A stretch of 64,000 bases of DNA from NCBI GenBank assembly GCA_905182195.1, contig CAJJAW010000008.1:186001-250000 (forward strand), written 5' to 3'. The notes under the pieces are model-generated. The model saw only the letters and a program-made list of their open reading frames with translations, was not told where the DNA came from and did no database searches. Both the position numbers and the translations under genes were made by a program. The DNA comes from Alphaproteobacteria bacterium UBA4588 (GTDB taxonomy: Bacteria > Pseudomonadota > Alphaproteobacteria > Rhodobacterales > Rhodobacteraceae). Shown here in pieces: positions 55,647 to 64,000 of this stretch (within the stretch, counting starts at the first letter, position 1; every line of letters starts with the position of its first letter).

Positions 55647-57122
55647 TTATAAAAAAGCAGTCTCCTCAAAGCTCCGTAGCTTACGTGAATGGATCCGTTC
55701 AAGCGGCATTTTTCGTAATATTTCCATCGCACGAATCCCAATCCTAAGATGACGTGCCACTTGAGTTTTATAAAAATCTGTCGCCATACCAGGTAATTTT
55801 AGCTCACCATGCAGCGGCTTGTCGCTAACACATAGCAAGGTCCCATAGGGAATACGAAAGCGATAGCCATTGGCAGCAATTGTGGCGCTTTCCATATCCA
55901 AAGCAATGGCACGCGATTGGCTCAGCCGGTGCACTGGGCCGGATTGATCACGCAGTTCCCAATTTCGGTTGTCGATCGTGGCTACCGTCCCAGTCCGCAT
56001 AATTTGCTTCAGGTCATAGCCAATTAGCTCCGTCACTTCAGCAACAGCCTGCTCCAAGCTAGTCTGAATTTCAGCCAATGCCGGGATTGGGACCGAAACA
56101 GGTAGGTCATCATCCAACACATGATCTTCACGCAGATAAGCGTGCGCCAAAACAAAGTCTCCCAAATGCTGTGAGTTGCGTAACCCAGCACAGTGGCCAA
56201 CCATCAACCAAGCGTGTGGACGTAACACGGCAATATGATCCGTGGCAGTTTTGGCGTTAGAGGGGCCAACGCCGATATTAACCAATGTAATACCACTGCC
56301 ATTGGCCCGCTTCAAATGATAGGTAGGCATTTGTGGCGTTTTATTGGACAGTTTCAAATCGCCATCACTTCGGGTGATTTGGTGATTACCAGTGCCGACG
56401 AAGGCCAAGTAGCCACTGGAAGGATCCGCCAATTGCTGGCGCGCGAAGGCCTCAAACTCCTCGACATAGAATTGGTAATTCGTAAACAACACGTGGTTTT
56501 GGAAGTGCTCAGGATCTGTGGCAGTATAATGAGCCAACCGCGCCAAAGAATAATCTACTCGCTGCGCGGTAAATAGGGCGAGCGGCTGGCTGCCGTCAGA
56601 TTTAGGGTCAGCCCCGCCGTTGACGATGTCATCATTGGTGGTCGACAGATCAGGAACATCAAAAACATCGCGCAGGGTAAAACCAGCGGCGTCCGGCGGG
56701 ACAATCAGGCTGGGATCATTGGCCACCGCAAAATGAACCGGAATAGGCGTATCGGAATAGGCCACCTGCACAGTCACATTGTGATTTTCTATCAGCAAAT
56801 TCAGCTGCTGCTCAAGATAATATTGGAACAGCGCCGGGCGGGTGATGGTTGTGGCAAATGTGCCGGGGCCTGAGACATGACCAAAAGACAGGCGGCTATC
56901 GACAGAGGCATAGCTTGTGGTGGTGATCCGCACCTCTGGATAATACGCTCGGTAGCGGATGCCACTTTCGCCAGACTCCAGTACTGATACAAATTTTTCA
57001 CACAAAAAATTGGCAGCCGTTTGATACAGCTCTATTAAATGTGCTACGGCGTCTTTTGCATTTTCGAAATTCTTCGGTGCGCTGTCGTTGGGCAAGGTAA
57101 AAATATGATCCGCTTCATCCAT
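55647..57122 (-). CDS. amn: AMP nucleosidase
   Basis: This 491-residue enzyme hydrolyses AMP to adenine and ribose 5-phosphate. The N-terminal domain (residues 1-180) has RYRAYYPEVRITT, and the C-terminal nucleoside-phosphorylase-like domain has VNIGVGPSNAKTATDHIAVL, LMVGHCAGLR and ALDMESATIAANGYRFRIPY. The gene follows ade by only 5 bases, so adenine made here would be used by the co-transcribed adenine deaminase. Confidence 0.95.
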   Translation of the reverse strand: MDEADHIFTLPNDSAPKNFENAKDAVAHLIELYQTAANFLCEKFVSVLESGESGIRYRAYYPEVRITTTSYASVDSRLSFGHVSGPGTFATTITRPALFQYYLEQQLNLLIENHNVTVQVAYSDTPIPVHFAVANDPSLIVPPDAAGFTLRDVFDVPDLSTTNDDIVNGGADPKSDGSQPLALFTAQRVDYSLARLAHYTATDPEHFQNHVLFTNYQFYVEEFEAFARQQLADPSSGYLAFVGTGNHQITRSDGDLKLSNKTPQMPTYHLKRANGSGITLVNIGVGPSNAKTATDHIAVLRPHAWLMVGHCAGLRNSQHLGDFVLAHAYLREDHVLDDDLPVSVPIPALAEIQTSLEQAVAEVTELIGYDLKQIMRTGTVATIDNRNWELRDQSGPVHRLSQSRAIALDMESATIAANGYRFRIPYGTLLCVSDKPLHGELKLPGMATDFYKTQVARHLRIGIRAMEILRKMPLERIHSRKLRSFEETAFL

Positions 57123-57127
57123 ACGTT

Positions 57128-58918
57128 TTAGGCGCCTTTCACTACGGGTGTAATTTCAAACTTCGTCACATCCACTAACCCAAGGTCGCTAATCCGCAAC
57201 TCTGGGATCACCACAAGAGCCAATAGAGAATGCTGCATATAAGCATTATTAAACATGCATCCACAATCGGCCATGGCTTGTACCATTAGGTCGGCCTTAG
57301 CCGCCACAGTGGCCGCAGGCGCATCCGACATCAATCCCGCGATGGGAAGTTCAACTAAGGCCCGCTGAATACCGTCTTTCCAAACCGTCACCCCACCTCC
57401 AACCTCCGACAAGCAATTCGCAGCCAGTGCCATATTCTCATGGCAAGTTCCAACAATAATCATGTGATGGCTATCATGGGCAACGGTCGAGGCTACCGCC
57501 ATATTACCTCTATAGCCAAAGCCAGACACAAAAGCATTACTCACCAATCCACTGGCCCGATGCCGCTCAACCAGAGCAATCTGGCAAATGTCCCCCTGCG
57601 CCACGACGCAGCCATCCCGCACCGGGAGCGTGGCTTCCAGAGCCTTGGTTGGGGCCTGGTTTTCGATCACCCCAATGACCCGCACGTCTACAGAACGCGC
57701 GCCCTCAGGGGCCACAATGGTGAATTCAGAGGCGGTTTTATCTGCCCCCATGCGCACGGTCTGGCGTGCCGCTTCTGGCCAAACCACATGCGGACAATCG
57801 GTCGTGATCTCCCCATTCAAAGCCACAGTTTTACCCCGTGACATCACTCGCTCAATCGGCAGGGTTGTGAGATCACTAGTGAAAATCAAATCTGCTCGGC
57901 GTCCAGGCGCAATACTGCCCAATTCGCGCTCCAGCCCAAAATGACTGGCGGTGTTGATGGTTGCCATTTGCAACGCCACCATTGGATCACAGCCACAGGC
58001 AATCGCGTGGCGCACAACCCGGTTCATGTGGCCGTCATTCACTAAAGTGCCAGAATGGCAATCATCGGTGCACAGAATAAAATTACGCGAATCCAGCCCG
58101 CGTTCGGTAATCGCGGTAATCTGGGTTTCGACATCATACCAAGCACTGCCCAGCCTAAGCATCGATCGCATCCCCTGGCGCACCCGCATGACCGCATCTA
58201 CTTCACAGGTGCCCTCGTGGTCATCAGCCGGCCCGCCGGCCGCATAAGCGTGGAACGCTGGGCCAAGATCTGGACTAGCGTAATGCCCGCCAATGGTTTT
58301 GCCTGCCCGCACGGTTGCGGCCATTTCCGCGAGCATTTGCGGATCCCCATTGATAACCCCAGGGAAGTTCATCATCTCCCCCAACCCAATTACGCCAGGC
58401 CAAGCCATAGCTTCGGCCACATCCTCAGCGCTGATCTCAAAGCCTGTAGTTTCCAAACCCGGTGCCGAAGGAGCACAGCTAGGCATTTGCGTGAAGATGT
58501 TCACGGGTTGCATCAGGCCCTCATCATGCATCAACTTCACCCCTGCCAAGCCCATCACATTGGCAATCTCATGGGGATCGGTAAACATGGTGGTTGTGCC
58601 GTGCGGAATTACAGCACGTGCAAATTCAGCAGGAGTGAGCATACCACTTTCAACATGCATATGCCCGTCACATAGCCCCGGGATAATAAAGCCCTCTGTC
58701 CGTAGCACCTCAGTTTCCGGCCTAATACAATGGCTAGCATCAGGGCCCACGTACGCAAATCGGCCAGCTGAAATTGCTATATCCCATCGCAAAACTTCAC
58801 GGGTATGAACATTAGCCACTTTACCACCCAAAATAACGGTGTCGGCAGAGATGCGGCCCGCAGCAACCCCAACTAATTGCGCGGCACATTCGGGCCAAGT
58901 ATTAATTATATTTCCCAT
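57128..58918 (-). CDS. ade: Adenine deaminase
   Basis: This 596-residue amidohydrolase converts adenine to hypoxanthine. Metal-binding LCDGHMHVESGMLTPAEFA, GTTTMFTDPHEIANVMG, the central LCTDDCHSGTLVNDGHMNRV and the C-terminal NAYMQHSLLALVVIPELRIS are all present. ATG 58918 (MGNIINTWPECAAQLVG) is preferred; upstream codons would overlap the divergent arsC leader and lack conservation. The ribosome site is weak. It leads the ade-amn operon. Confidence 0.95.
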   Translation of the reverse strand: MGNIINTWPECAAQLVGVAAGRISADTVILGGKVANVHTREVLRWDIAISAGRFAYVGPDASHCIRPETEVLRTEGFIIPGLCDGHMHVESGMLTPAEFARAVIPHGTTTMFTDPHEIANVMGLAGVKLMHDEGLMQPVNIFTQMPSCAPSAPGLETTGFEISAEDVAEAMAWPGVIGLGEMMNFPGVINGDPQMLAEMAATVRAGKTIGGHYASPDLGPAFHAYAAGGPADDHEGTCEVDAVMRVRQGMRSMLRLGSAWYDVETQITAITERGLDSRNFILCTDDCHSGTLVNDGHMNRVVRHAIACGCDPMVALQMATINTASHFGLERELGSIAPGRRADLIFTSDLTTLPIERVMSRGKTVALNGEITTDCPHVVWPEAARQTVRMGADKTASEFTIVAPEGARSVDVRVIGVIENQAPTKALEATLPVRDGCVVAQGDICQIALVERHRASGLVSNAFVSGFGYRGNMAVASTVAHDSHHMIIVGTCHENMALAANCLSEVGGGVTVWKDGIQRALVELPIAGLMSDAPAATVAAKADLMVQAMADCGCMFNNAYMQHSLLALVVIPELRISDLGLVDVTKFEITPVVKGA

Positions 58919-59002
58919 AACCCAAGCTTTCCGATCTGGACGATCTGTGCAAGCCCCTTTACAGTTTTTTTCAACGCAGCCTGCGCTAAAAAGGGTAGCA
59001 CC

Positions 59003-59431
59003 ATGAATATCGTTATTTTTCACAACCCTAATTGCGGCACCTCGCGGAATGTAGTCAAAATTGTCAAAGATGCAGGCTATACTCCTAATGTTATTGAATA
59101 TTTAACAGTAGGTTGGTCCATACCACAATTGAAAACCCTCTTTTCCACTGCTGGCATCACCGCCCATGAGGCACTTAGAGTGTCCAAAACCCCCGCCGAA
59201 GAGATGGGCCTGACGTCGCCAGAGGTCACGGGGGAACAGCTCCTGAAAGCAATGGTTGCCCATCCCATCTTGGTCAACCGCCCATTTGTCGCCTGCAAAG
59301 GTCAGGTGCGCCTGTGTCGCCCGTCCGGTGAGGTTTTGTCTCTCCTCAAACAATGGCCCCCCGCGCCCTATGCCAAAGAAGATGGTAGCCTGCTCATCGA
59401 TGCCGATGGCCTGCCATTGAAAGGTGCTTAA
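59003..59431 (+). CDS. arsC: Arsenate reductase (glutaredoxin type)
   Basis: This 142-residue ArsC/Spx-fold protein reduces arsenate to arsenite with glutathione and glutaredoxin. The catalytic Cys is Cys11 in FHNPNCGTSRN; VNRPFVACKG carries the Arg used to bind the arsenic intermediate, followed by RLCRPSGEVL. No arsenite exporter or ArsR gene is nearby, so it may be housekeeping. ATG 59003 has AAGGG upstream and is divergent from ade. Confidence 0.92.
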   Translation: MNIVIFHNPNCGTSRNVVKIVKDAGYTPNVIEYLTVGWSIPQLKTLFSTAGITAHEALRVSKTPAEEMGLTSPEVTGEQLLKAMVAHPILVNRPFVACKGQVRLCRPSGEVLSLLKQWPPAPYAKEDGSLLIDADGLPLKGA

Positions 59432-59462
59432 AAACGCCACGGCGAACCACGAAGGAACAGAA

Positions 59463-59864
59463 TTGTCTTTTGCACCCCTGTTAGACGCCACGCATCCAAT
59501 CCCCGTCCACGGTATCGCTGCGCTGATTTGCCTGATACTTGGCTTGACTCAATTGCTGATGCGCAAAGGCACAACCCTGCACCGCAGGATTGGCTGGATT
59601 TGGGCAGTGTTAATGGCAATTGTAGCCTTCAGCGGGTTGTTCATTTGGGAGTTGCGGTTGTTTTGGCTTTTTAGCCCCATCCACCTGCTGTCACTGCTCA
59701 CACTTTGGACCTTAGCGCGGGGCATTCTGGCCGCGCAACAGGGTCGTATAGCGGACCACGAACGCGCGATGAAGCAGCTGTACGGTTTTGCTCTTGTCGT
59801 CGCGGGGGCCTTTACCTTCTTTCCGGGTCGGATCATGTATCTGGTCTTGTTTGGCACGCCCTAA
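59463..59864 (+). CDS. DUF2306 family membrane protein
   Basis: This 133-residue protein has four hydrophobic segments. IPVHGIAALICLILGLTQLL then RKGTTLHRRIGWIWAVLM, and later DHERAMKQLYGFALV and FFPGRIMYLVLFG, match DUF2306, a family with His/Arg-rich loops and suggested haem or quinone binding but no proven role. I prefer the TTG at 59463 (MSFAPLLD) with AAGGA upstream. A GTG at 59424 would overlap arsC. Confidence 0.8.
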   Translation: MSFAPLLDATHPIPVHGIAALICLILGLTQLLMRKGTTLHRRIGWIWAVLMAIVAFSGLFIWELRLFWLFSPIHLLSLLTLWTLARGILAAQQGRIADHERAMKQLYGFALVVAGAFTFFPGRIMYLVLFGTP

Positions 59865-59945
59865 TTATCCCAGTGTCGCAAATAGACTGGTTTCTTGTTT
59901 AAAATTCACGTTTTCTAACCGCAATACAGAATAAGGACTCCCAAA

Positions 59946-60701
59946 ATGATAACACCCGATCTGCGCCCAAATATGGACAATTGGCAGGAGCGTGTCGATT
60001 TGGCAGCGGCCTTTCGCTGGACTGTGCGCCTTAACATGCATGAGGCCGTGGCCAATCATTTCAGCCTTGCGATTAATGATGAGGGTACCAAGTTTTTAAT
60101 AAACCCCAATCAGGTGCATTTTTCGCGCATCAAAGCCTCTGACTTGATTGTGGTTGATGCCAATGATCCCAGCAGTATGGAAGGTCCCGACGCGCCAGAC
60201 CTTACCGCTTGGGGCTTGCATGGTGGCCTTCACCGCTATTGCAAACATGCCCGCTGTGCAATGCATGTTCATTCCCCTTATGCCACTGCGCTGGCTTCCC
60301 TGGCCGATAGTAATCTACCGCCCGTGGATCAAAACGCCTGTATGTTCTTCAACCGCTATGTGATCGACAACAGCTACGGTGGTCTTGCCTTTGAGGAAGA
60401 AGGGGAACGCTGCGCAGGATTATTTGATGATCCCAAAAAGAAGGTGATGATTATGGGCAACCACGGTATTTTGATCATCGGCGATACGGTGGCCGAAACT
60501 TTCAACCGCATGTTTTATTTCGAACGCGCCTGCCAAACCTATCTATTGGCCCTGCAGACTGGCCGGCCTTTGCGCATCCTTGATGACGCTATTGCAGAAA
60601 AAACCGCTCAAGAGCTAGAAGCCTATCCCGAACAAGACGCCCGGCATCTGGCCGAACTCAAAGCCATCTTAGACGAAGAGGGCAGCAGCTACGCCGCTTA
60701 A
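59946..60701 (+). CDS. Class II aldolase/adducin family protein
   Basis: This 251-residue zinc-dependent aldolase-fold protein has HEAVANHFSLAI, the metal-binding MHVHSPYATALASL, a third His region in VMIMGNHGILIIGD, and a complete C-terminal domain. The family includes fuculose-phosphate aldolases and decarboxylases; the substrate here is unknown. It is followed by a convergent GlxA-type regulator, which might control it or the acyl-CoA genes beyond. Confidence 0.9.
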   Translation: MITPDLRPNMDNWQERVDLAAAFRWTVRLNMHEAVANHFSLAINDEGTKFLINPNQVHFSRIKASDLIVVDANDPSSMEGPDAPDLTAWGLHGGLHRYCKHARCAMHVHSPYATALASLADSNLPPVDQNACMFFNRYVIDNSYGGLAFEEEGERCAGLFDDPKKKVMIMGNHGILIIGDTVAETFNRMFYFERACQTYLLALQTGRPLRILDDAIAEKTAQELEAYPEQDARHLAELKAILDEEGSSYAA

Positions 60702-60734
60702 CTATTCATGCTCCAACAGGACCAATATCTATGA

Positions 60735-61673
60735 CTAAGGAACACCAAGTCCACGGCGAACAGCCTGCGGTGTTGTTTCAAATTCTACGCGAAAAGCCCG
60801 CGTCATAGCGCTTGCATCCTGATAGCCACAACGCACAGCTATTTCAGCCACAGAGACCTGAGCCTCAACCGCCAGGCTATGAGCTAGTGCCAACCGCATA
60901 CGCCGATAAATAACTTGTGGGTTTGCGCCCATTTTGGCCCTCACTTGGATCTCAAGATGCCTTTGACTGCGCCCCAATCGCGCGGCAATATCAGATATCA
61001 ACAATGGCTCTTCAAGATTTGTACGCATCAATTGAAGTGCCCGTGGTACAATACCGACCTGCGGATCAGGCTGCTCAGAATAGGCCCCCATAAACAAGTT
61101 TTCGACGCGCATCCGTAGGGTTGGACCGTGGGCTTCTCCAATTAGTTGCAATGCCATTTCAAAAGCTGTCGAGGCTCCGCCACATGAGGCACGTCTCCTG
61201 TCAAATACCACAGCCTCTTTCTGGACATGAACTTCGAAAAACCTCTCCGAAAATCGATCAATCTCATCCCAGTGGATGGTCGCCTGATGGCCATCCAACA
61301 GACCGGCCTCAGCCAAAAGCCAACTTCCAGTATCCAACCCTGCCAAGGTTGTAAAACGTTTAGCCGCAGCCCGCAAAGCCCGACTGGTGGTCACCGTCGC
61401 ATGGGCTAAAAATTCATAAGACGGCATGACCATCAAAATATCGCCCCCAGCATCCGACAGCCGCGCATCAGCCCCCAAGCGAAGACCCGAGGAGGAAGAT
61501 ACCTCCAACCCGTCCAAAGTAACAATTTTCCAACTATAATTCAGGCGACCAGACAGATCATTAGCAGCACGCAACGGTTCCAAAATATTGGCCAAACAAT
61601 GATTGGAAAAGTTGCTAAACAGCAGGATGGAAATCTGACAGCGTGAGATATGATGATTTTGCGAATTTGGCAT
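60735..61673 (-). CDS. GlxA-family AraC-type regulator
   Basis: This 312-residue transcription regulator has an N-terminal DJ-1/PfpI-like domain (ISILLFSNFSNHCLANILEP; TTLAGLDTGSWLLAEAGLL) and a C-terminal AraC HTH domain (LISDIAARLGRSQRHLEIQV; VAEIAVRCGYQDASAMTRAF). GlxA-type regulators often govern amino-acid derivative or betaine catabolism. It is divergent from the acyl-CoA dehydrogenase gene with about 75 bases between starts, so that gene is a likely target. ATG 61673 is chosen over a TTG at 61688. Confidence 0.92.
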   Translation of the reverse strand: MPNSQNHHISRCQISILLFSNFSNHCLANILEPLRAANDLSGRLNYSWKIVTLDGLEVSSSSGLRLGADARLSDAGGDILMVMPSYEFLAHATVTTSRALRAAAKRFTTLAGLDTGSWLLAEAGLLDGHQATIHWDEIDRFSERFFEVHVQKEAVVFDRRRASCGGASTAFEMALQLIGEAHGPTLRMRVENLFMGAYSEQPDPQVGIVPRALQLMRTNLEEPLLISDIAARLGRSQRHLEIQVRAKMGANPQVIYRRMRLALAHSLAVEAQVSVAEIAVRCGYQDASAMTRAFRVEFETTPQAVRRGLGVP

Positions 61674-61750
61674 GATTTTAGATAACAATGCATGATGAGT
61701 TTTAGCAAGCGTATTAGCCTATAGCTCAGCATCAATTAAAGGATCACAAA

Positions 61751-62911
61751 ATGCAGTATGGACTGTCCGAAGAGCAAGAAATGATCGCCAGCACGGTCCG
61801 ATCCTTTGTAGAAAAAGAGATCTATCCGCATGAGGCCCTGGTCGAGCGTACAGGCGAAGTGCCGGCAGAAATAGCAAGCGAGATCAAGAAAAAGACACTG
61901 AGTTTGGGATTTTATGCCTGTAATTTCCCCGAAAGCGTGGGCTGCGCTGGGTTGAACCATATGGAATTCGCACTGGTAGAGCGGGAACTTGGACGTGGTT
62001 CCATGGCCCTCAACCATTTTTTTGGCCGACCACAAAACATATTAATGGCCTGCGAAGGTGAACAAGTTGAACGCTATCTAATGCCCGCAGTCCGTGGCGA
62101 GCGCATGGATGCATTGGCCATGACAGAGCCTGGAGCTGGCTCAGATATTCGCGGAATGAAATGTGCAGCAGTGCGCGATGGCGGCGATTGGGTTGTCAAT
62201 GGCAGCAAACATTTCATCAGCGGCGCCGACCATGCAGATTTCATCATCGTCTTCATCGCAACCGGCGAAGATCAAACTCCAAAGGGGCCAAAAAAACGCA
62301 TAACCGCCTTTCTTGTGGACCGCGGAACACCCGGCTTCACCATAAGAGATGGCTATAAATCCGTGAGCCACCGTGGCTATAAAAACATGATTTTGGAATT
62401 TGACGATTGCCGCCTCCCACAAACCCAAGTGTTGGGTGAGGTGGATAGTGGATTTGAAGTCATGAACACCTGGCTCTACGCTACTAGGATCACCGTGGCC
62501 ACCATGAGCGTGGGCCGGGCACGGCGGGTGTTCGACTACGCCCTAAACTACGCGGCTGAACGGGAGCAATTTGGTCAAAAGATCGGAAAATTTCAGGGTA
62601 TTAGTTTTCAATTGGCCGATATGATCACCGAAATTGACGCCGCAGACCTGCTGACACTTGCGGCCGCAAACCGTCTAGATATGGCCCTGCCCGCAAATCG
62701 TGAAATCGCAAGCGCAAAACTCTACGCCAGCGAAATGTTATCGAGGGTTACAGATGCCGCCATCCAGATCCATGGGGGCATGGGCCTAATGGACGATTAC
62801 CCCCTTGAACGCTTTTGGCGTGACGCACGGGTTGAACGCATCTGGGATGGTACCTCCGAAATCCAGCGTCATATCATCAGTCGCGACCTCCTGCGCGCAC
62901 TTGGAGCCTGA
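61751..62911 (+). CDS. Acyl-CoA dehydrogenase family protein
   Basis: This 386-residue FAD enzyme has the usual three-domain build: helical N-terminus, MTEPGAGSDIRGMK with the KHFISGADHADF beta-domain, and a helical C-terminus with IQIHGGMGLMDDYPLERFWR. In the loop where medium-chain enzymes keep their catalytic Glu (as YEGT), this protein reads RIWDGTSEIQR, with Asp366. It starts near a GlxA regulator and is followed by an acyl-CoA synthetase, so together they may degrade a carboxylic acid. Confidence 0.93.
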   Translation: MQYGLSEEQEMIASTVRSFVEKEIYPHEALVERTGEVPAEIASEIKKKTLSLGFYACNFPESVGCAGLNHMEFALVERELGRGSMALNHFFGRPQNILMACEGEQVERYLMPAVRGERMDALAMTEPGAGSDIRGMKCAAVRDGGDWVVNGSKHFISGADHADFIIVFIATGEDQTPKGPKKRITAFLVDRGTPGFTIRDGYKSVSHRGYKNMILEFDDCRLPQTQVLGEVDSGFEVMNTWLYATRITVATMSVGRARRVFDYALNYAAEREQFGQKIGKFQGISFQLADMITEIDAADLLTLAAANRLDMALPANREIASAKLYASEMLSRVTDAAIQIHGGMGLMDDYPLERFWRDARVERIWDGTSEIQRHIISRDLLRALGA

Positions 62912-63189
62912 TTAATAATGCCTGCTAGACGCAAAGTAGCGCTCCGAAGTTATATATTTTTTAACGGAGGTCAGGCAATAGCTCTAAGCCGTACAAGTCC
63001 AGATAAACGGCCCTGTAATGGTACGACCATCAGCGCTCCCGTTGATATCACTAAATTAGCTGCCAGGTATTAGTAATGACGACGAGAATTATTCTAAACA
63101 AAAAATATTCTCATAGAAGACAGGTTTTGGAGTACTTACTCCAAACTGGTAAGGCAGTCTTCAAGCGACTCAAATTGGAAGGGTAAAGC
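62912..63189. other. Intergenic region with two inverted repeats
   Basis: About 280 bases precede the acyl-CoA synthetase. A perfect 8-bp repeat TTTGGAGT/ACTCCAAA with a 4-base centre is at 63126-63145. A looser pair, GAGAAT/ATTCTC, is at 63084-63112. No T-run follows, so an operator or RNA hairpin is likelier than a terminator. No gene is seen. Confidence 0.4.
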
Positions 63190-64000
63190 GTGCAAAATCT
63201 CTCAAGACTGCTGAACCCACAATCAATCGCGGTGATCGGTGGCGGTGCATGGTGCGAGTCGATTATGTCAGCGGCTCACCAAATTGGATTTAAAGGTATT
63301 TTACGACCGATCCACCCTACCGCTAAAATTATAGCAGGCATCCAGTCCTTACCCTCTCTAGAGGAGTTCCCTGGCCATATTGATGCAGCCTTTATTGGGG
63401 TCAATCGCTACGCGACGCTCGACATCGTAGCACAACTGCGTAGCCTAGGTGCTGGTGGCGCCATCTGTTTTGCCTCTGGATTTTCCGAAGCCTCAGAAGA
63501 AGACGCCACCGGACATGACCTACAAACCCAGTTGATCACAGCCGCAGGCGATATGCCAATCTTAGGGCCTAATTGTTACGGGTTTTTGAACGCATTCGAT
63601 GGCTGCGGTATTTGGCCAGATCAACATGGCTGCCGCAAGGTCGAAAGCGGGGTCGCAATTTTGACTCAGAGTTCCAACATAGCGATCAATCTCACCATGC
63701 AAACCCGAGGCCTGCCTATCGGCTATGTCATTACTTGTGGCAATCAGGCACAAACATCCCAATCTGACGTTGGCTTGCATCTTTTGGACGACCCTCGGGT
63801 CACAGCCATTGGCCTGCATATCGAGGGGTTTGGCGACCTACGCAGTTGGGAGGCTTTGGCCCATAAGGCCCATGCCAAAAATATTCCATTGATCGCTTTA
63901 AAATCTGGAAAGACACAGCAAGCACAGACCGCCGCAGTATCCCATACCGCATCAGTGGCGGGAAGCGACGCAGGTGCTGAGGCCCTACTCGCGCGACTCA
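63190..64000 (+). CDS. NDP-forming acyl-CoA synthetase, N-terminal part
   Basis: From a GTG at 63190, with GGAAGGG 9 bases upstream, the frame runs open to the window end (270 residues). It starts RLLNPQSIAVIGGGAWCESI, a CoA-binding domain. It continues through AFIGVNRY, ILGPNCYGFLNAFDG and VAILTQSSNIAINLTMQTRG to the succinyl-CoA-ligase-like region around KSGKTQQAQTAAVSHTASVA. This fits the ADP-forming acetate/acyl-CoA synthetase family. The substrate is unknown; the adjacent acyl-CoA dehydrogenase suggests a shared catabolic route. Confidence 0.88.
   Translation, partial: MQNLSRLLNPQSIAVIGGGAWCESIMSAAHQIGFKGILRPIHPTAKIIAGIQSLPSLEEFPGHIDAAFIGVNRYATLDIVAQLRSLGAGGAICFASGFSEASEEDATGHDLQTQLITAAGDMPILGPNCYGFLNAFDGCGIWPDQHGCRKVESGVAILTQSSNIAINLTMQTRGLPIGYVITCGNQAQTSQSDVGLHLLDDPRVTAIGLHIEGFGDLRSWEALAHKAHAKNIPLIALKSGKTQQAQTAAVSHTASVAGSDAGAEALLARL

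Overview
The window reads as a stretch of chromosome from a marine roseobacter-type alphaproteobacterium (Rhodobacteraceae), possibly near the RCA/Planktomarina group. This is inferred from protein resemblance and moderate G+C, not from a database search. Lineage-typical signs are DUF2794, an IalB-family periplasmic protein, DUF1636 and CbtAB cobalamin genes under a cobalamin riboswitch, a GTTC-N7-GTTC LexA box, and a leader resembling the alphaproteobacterial serC leader. I see no insertion sequence, prophage, CRISPR array, rRNA or convincing tRNA. The region is mostly core chromosome, densely packed, with many 1-4 bp overlaps.

Layout. 1-1.5 kb: a truncated DUF6732-like gene and glutathionyl-hydroquinone reductase. 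1.9-16.1 kb: a cobalamin region in two blocks. The first is DUF1636-cobD-cbiB. The second is riboswitch-cbtB-cbtA, a second DUF1636 gene, cobW, a frameshifted GNAT gene and cobN. They are separated by a lytic transglycosylase and smc. 16.1-24.7 kb, nearly all minus strand: an ornithine-cyclodeaminase-family enzyme, a HAD hydrolase, a DMT exporter, YaiI, SthA, the glutathione-dependent formaldehyde enzymes FghA and FrmA around an AEC transporter, then rlmH-rsfS. 25.3-28.5 kb: leuC-leuD-leuB. 28.6-36.1 kb: a 2OG-Fe(II) oxygenase, an SDR, an MFS transporter, asd, carbonic anhydrase, an M17 aminopeptidase, an NlpC/P60 protein and DUF2794.

36.3-41.6 kb: an orphan imuB behind a LexA box, then gpmI, an S41 protease and rppH. 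41.7-48.2 kb: an XRE-cupin regulator, a metallophosphatase, and the complete phosphorylated serine pathway (serA, serC, serB) with an uncharacterised ORF between serC and serB, then asparaginase. 48.4-54.2 kb: IalB, rlmN, a serine/threonine dehydratase-like enzyme, and dapD-orf-dapE-DUF2064. 54.2-64 kb: a DMT exporter, HU, amn-ade (AMP to adenine to hypoxanthine), arsC, DUF2306, a class II aldolase, a GlxA-type AraC regulator, an acyl-CoA dehydrogenase, and the start of an NDP-forming acyl-CoA synthetase that runs off the end.

Functional themes are cobalamin synthesis with cobalt uptake, leucine, serine and lysine/DAP biosynthesis, formaldehyde detoxification and purine salvage. The most unusual items are the SOS-controlled imuB without imuA or dnaE2 beside it, the paired DUF1636 genes, a small basic protein gene hidden antisense between cobW and cobN, the broken GNAT gene, a halogenase-family oxygenase that keeps its iron-binding Asp, and an unknown protein locked into the dapD-dapE operon. 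Nothing here convincingly amounts to a wholly new multi-gene system.
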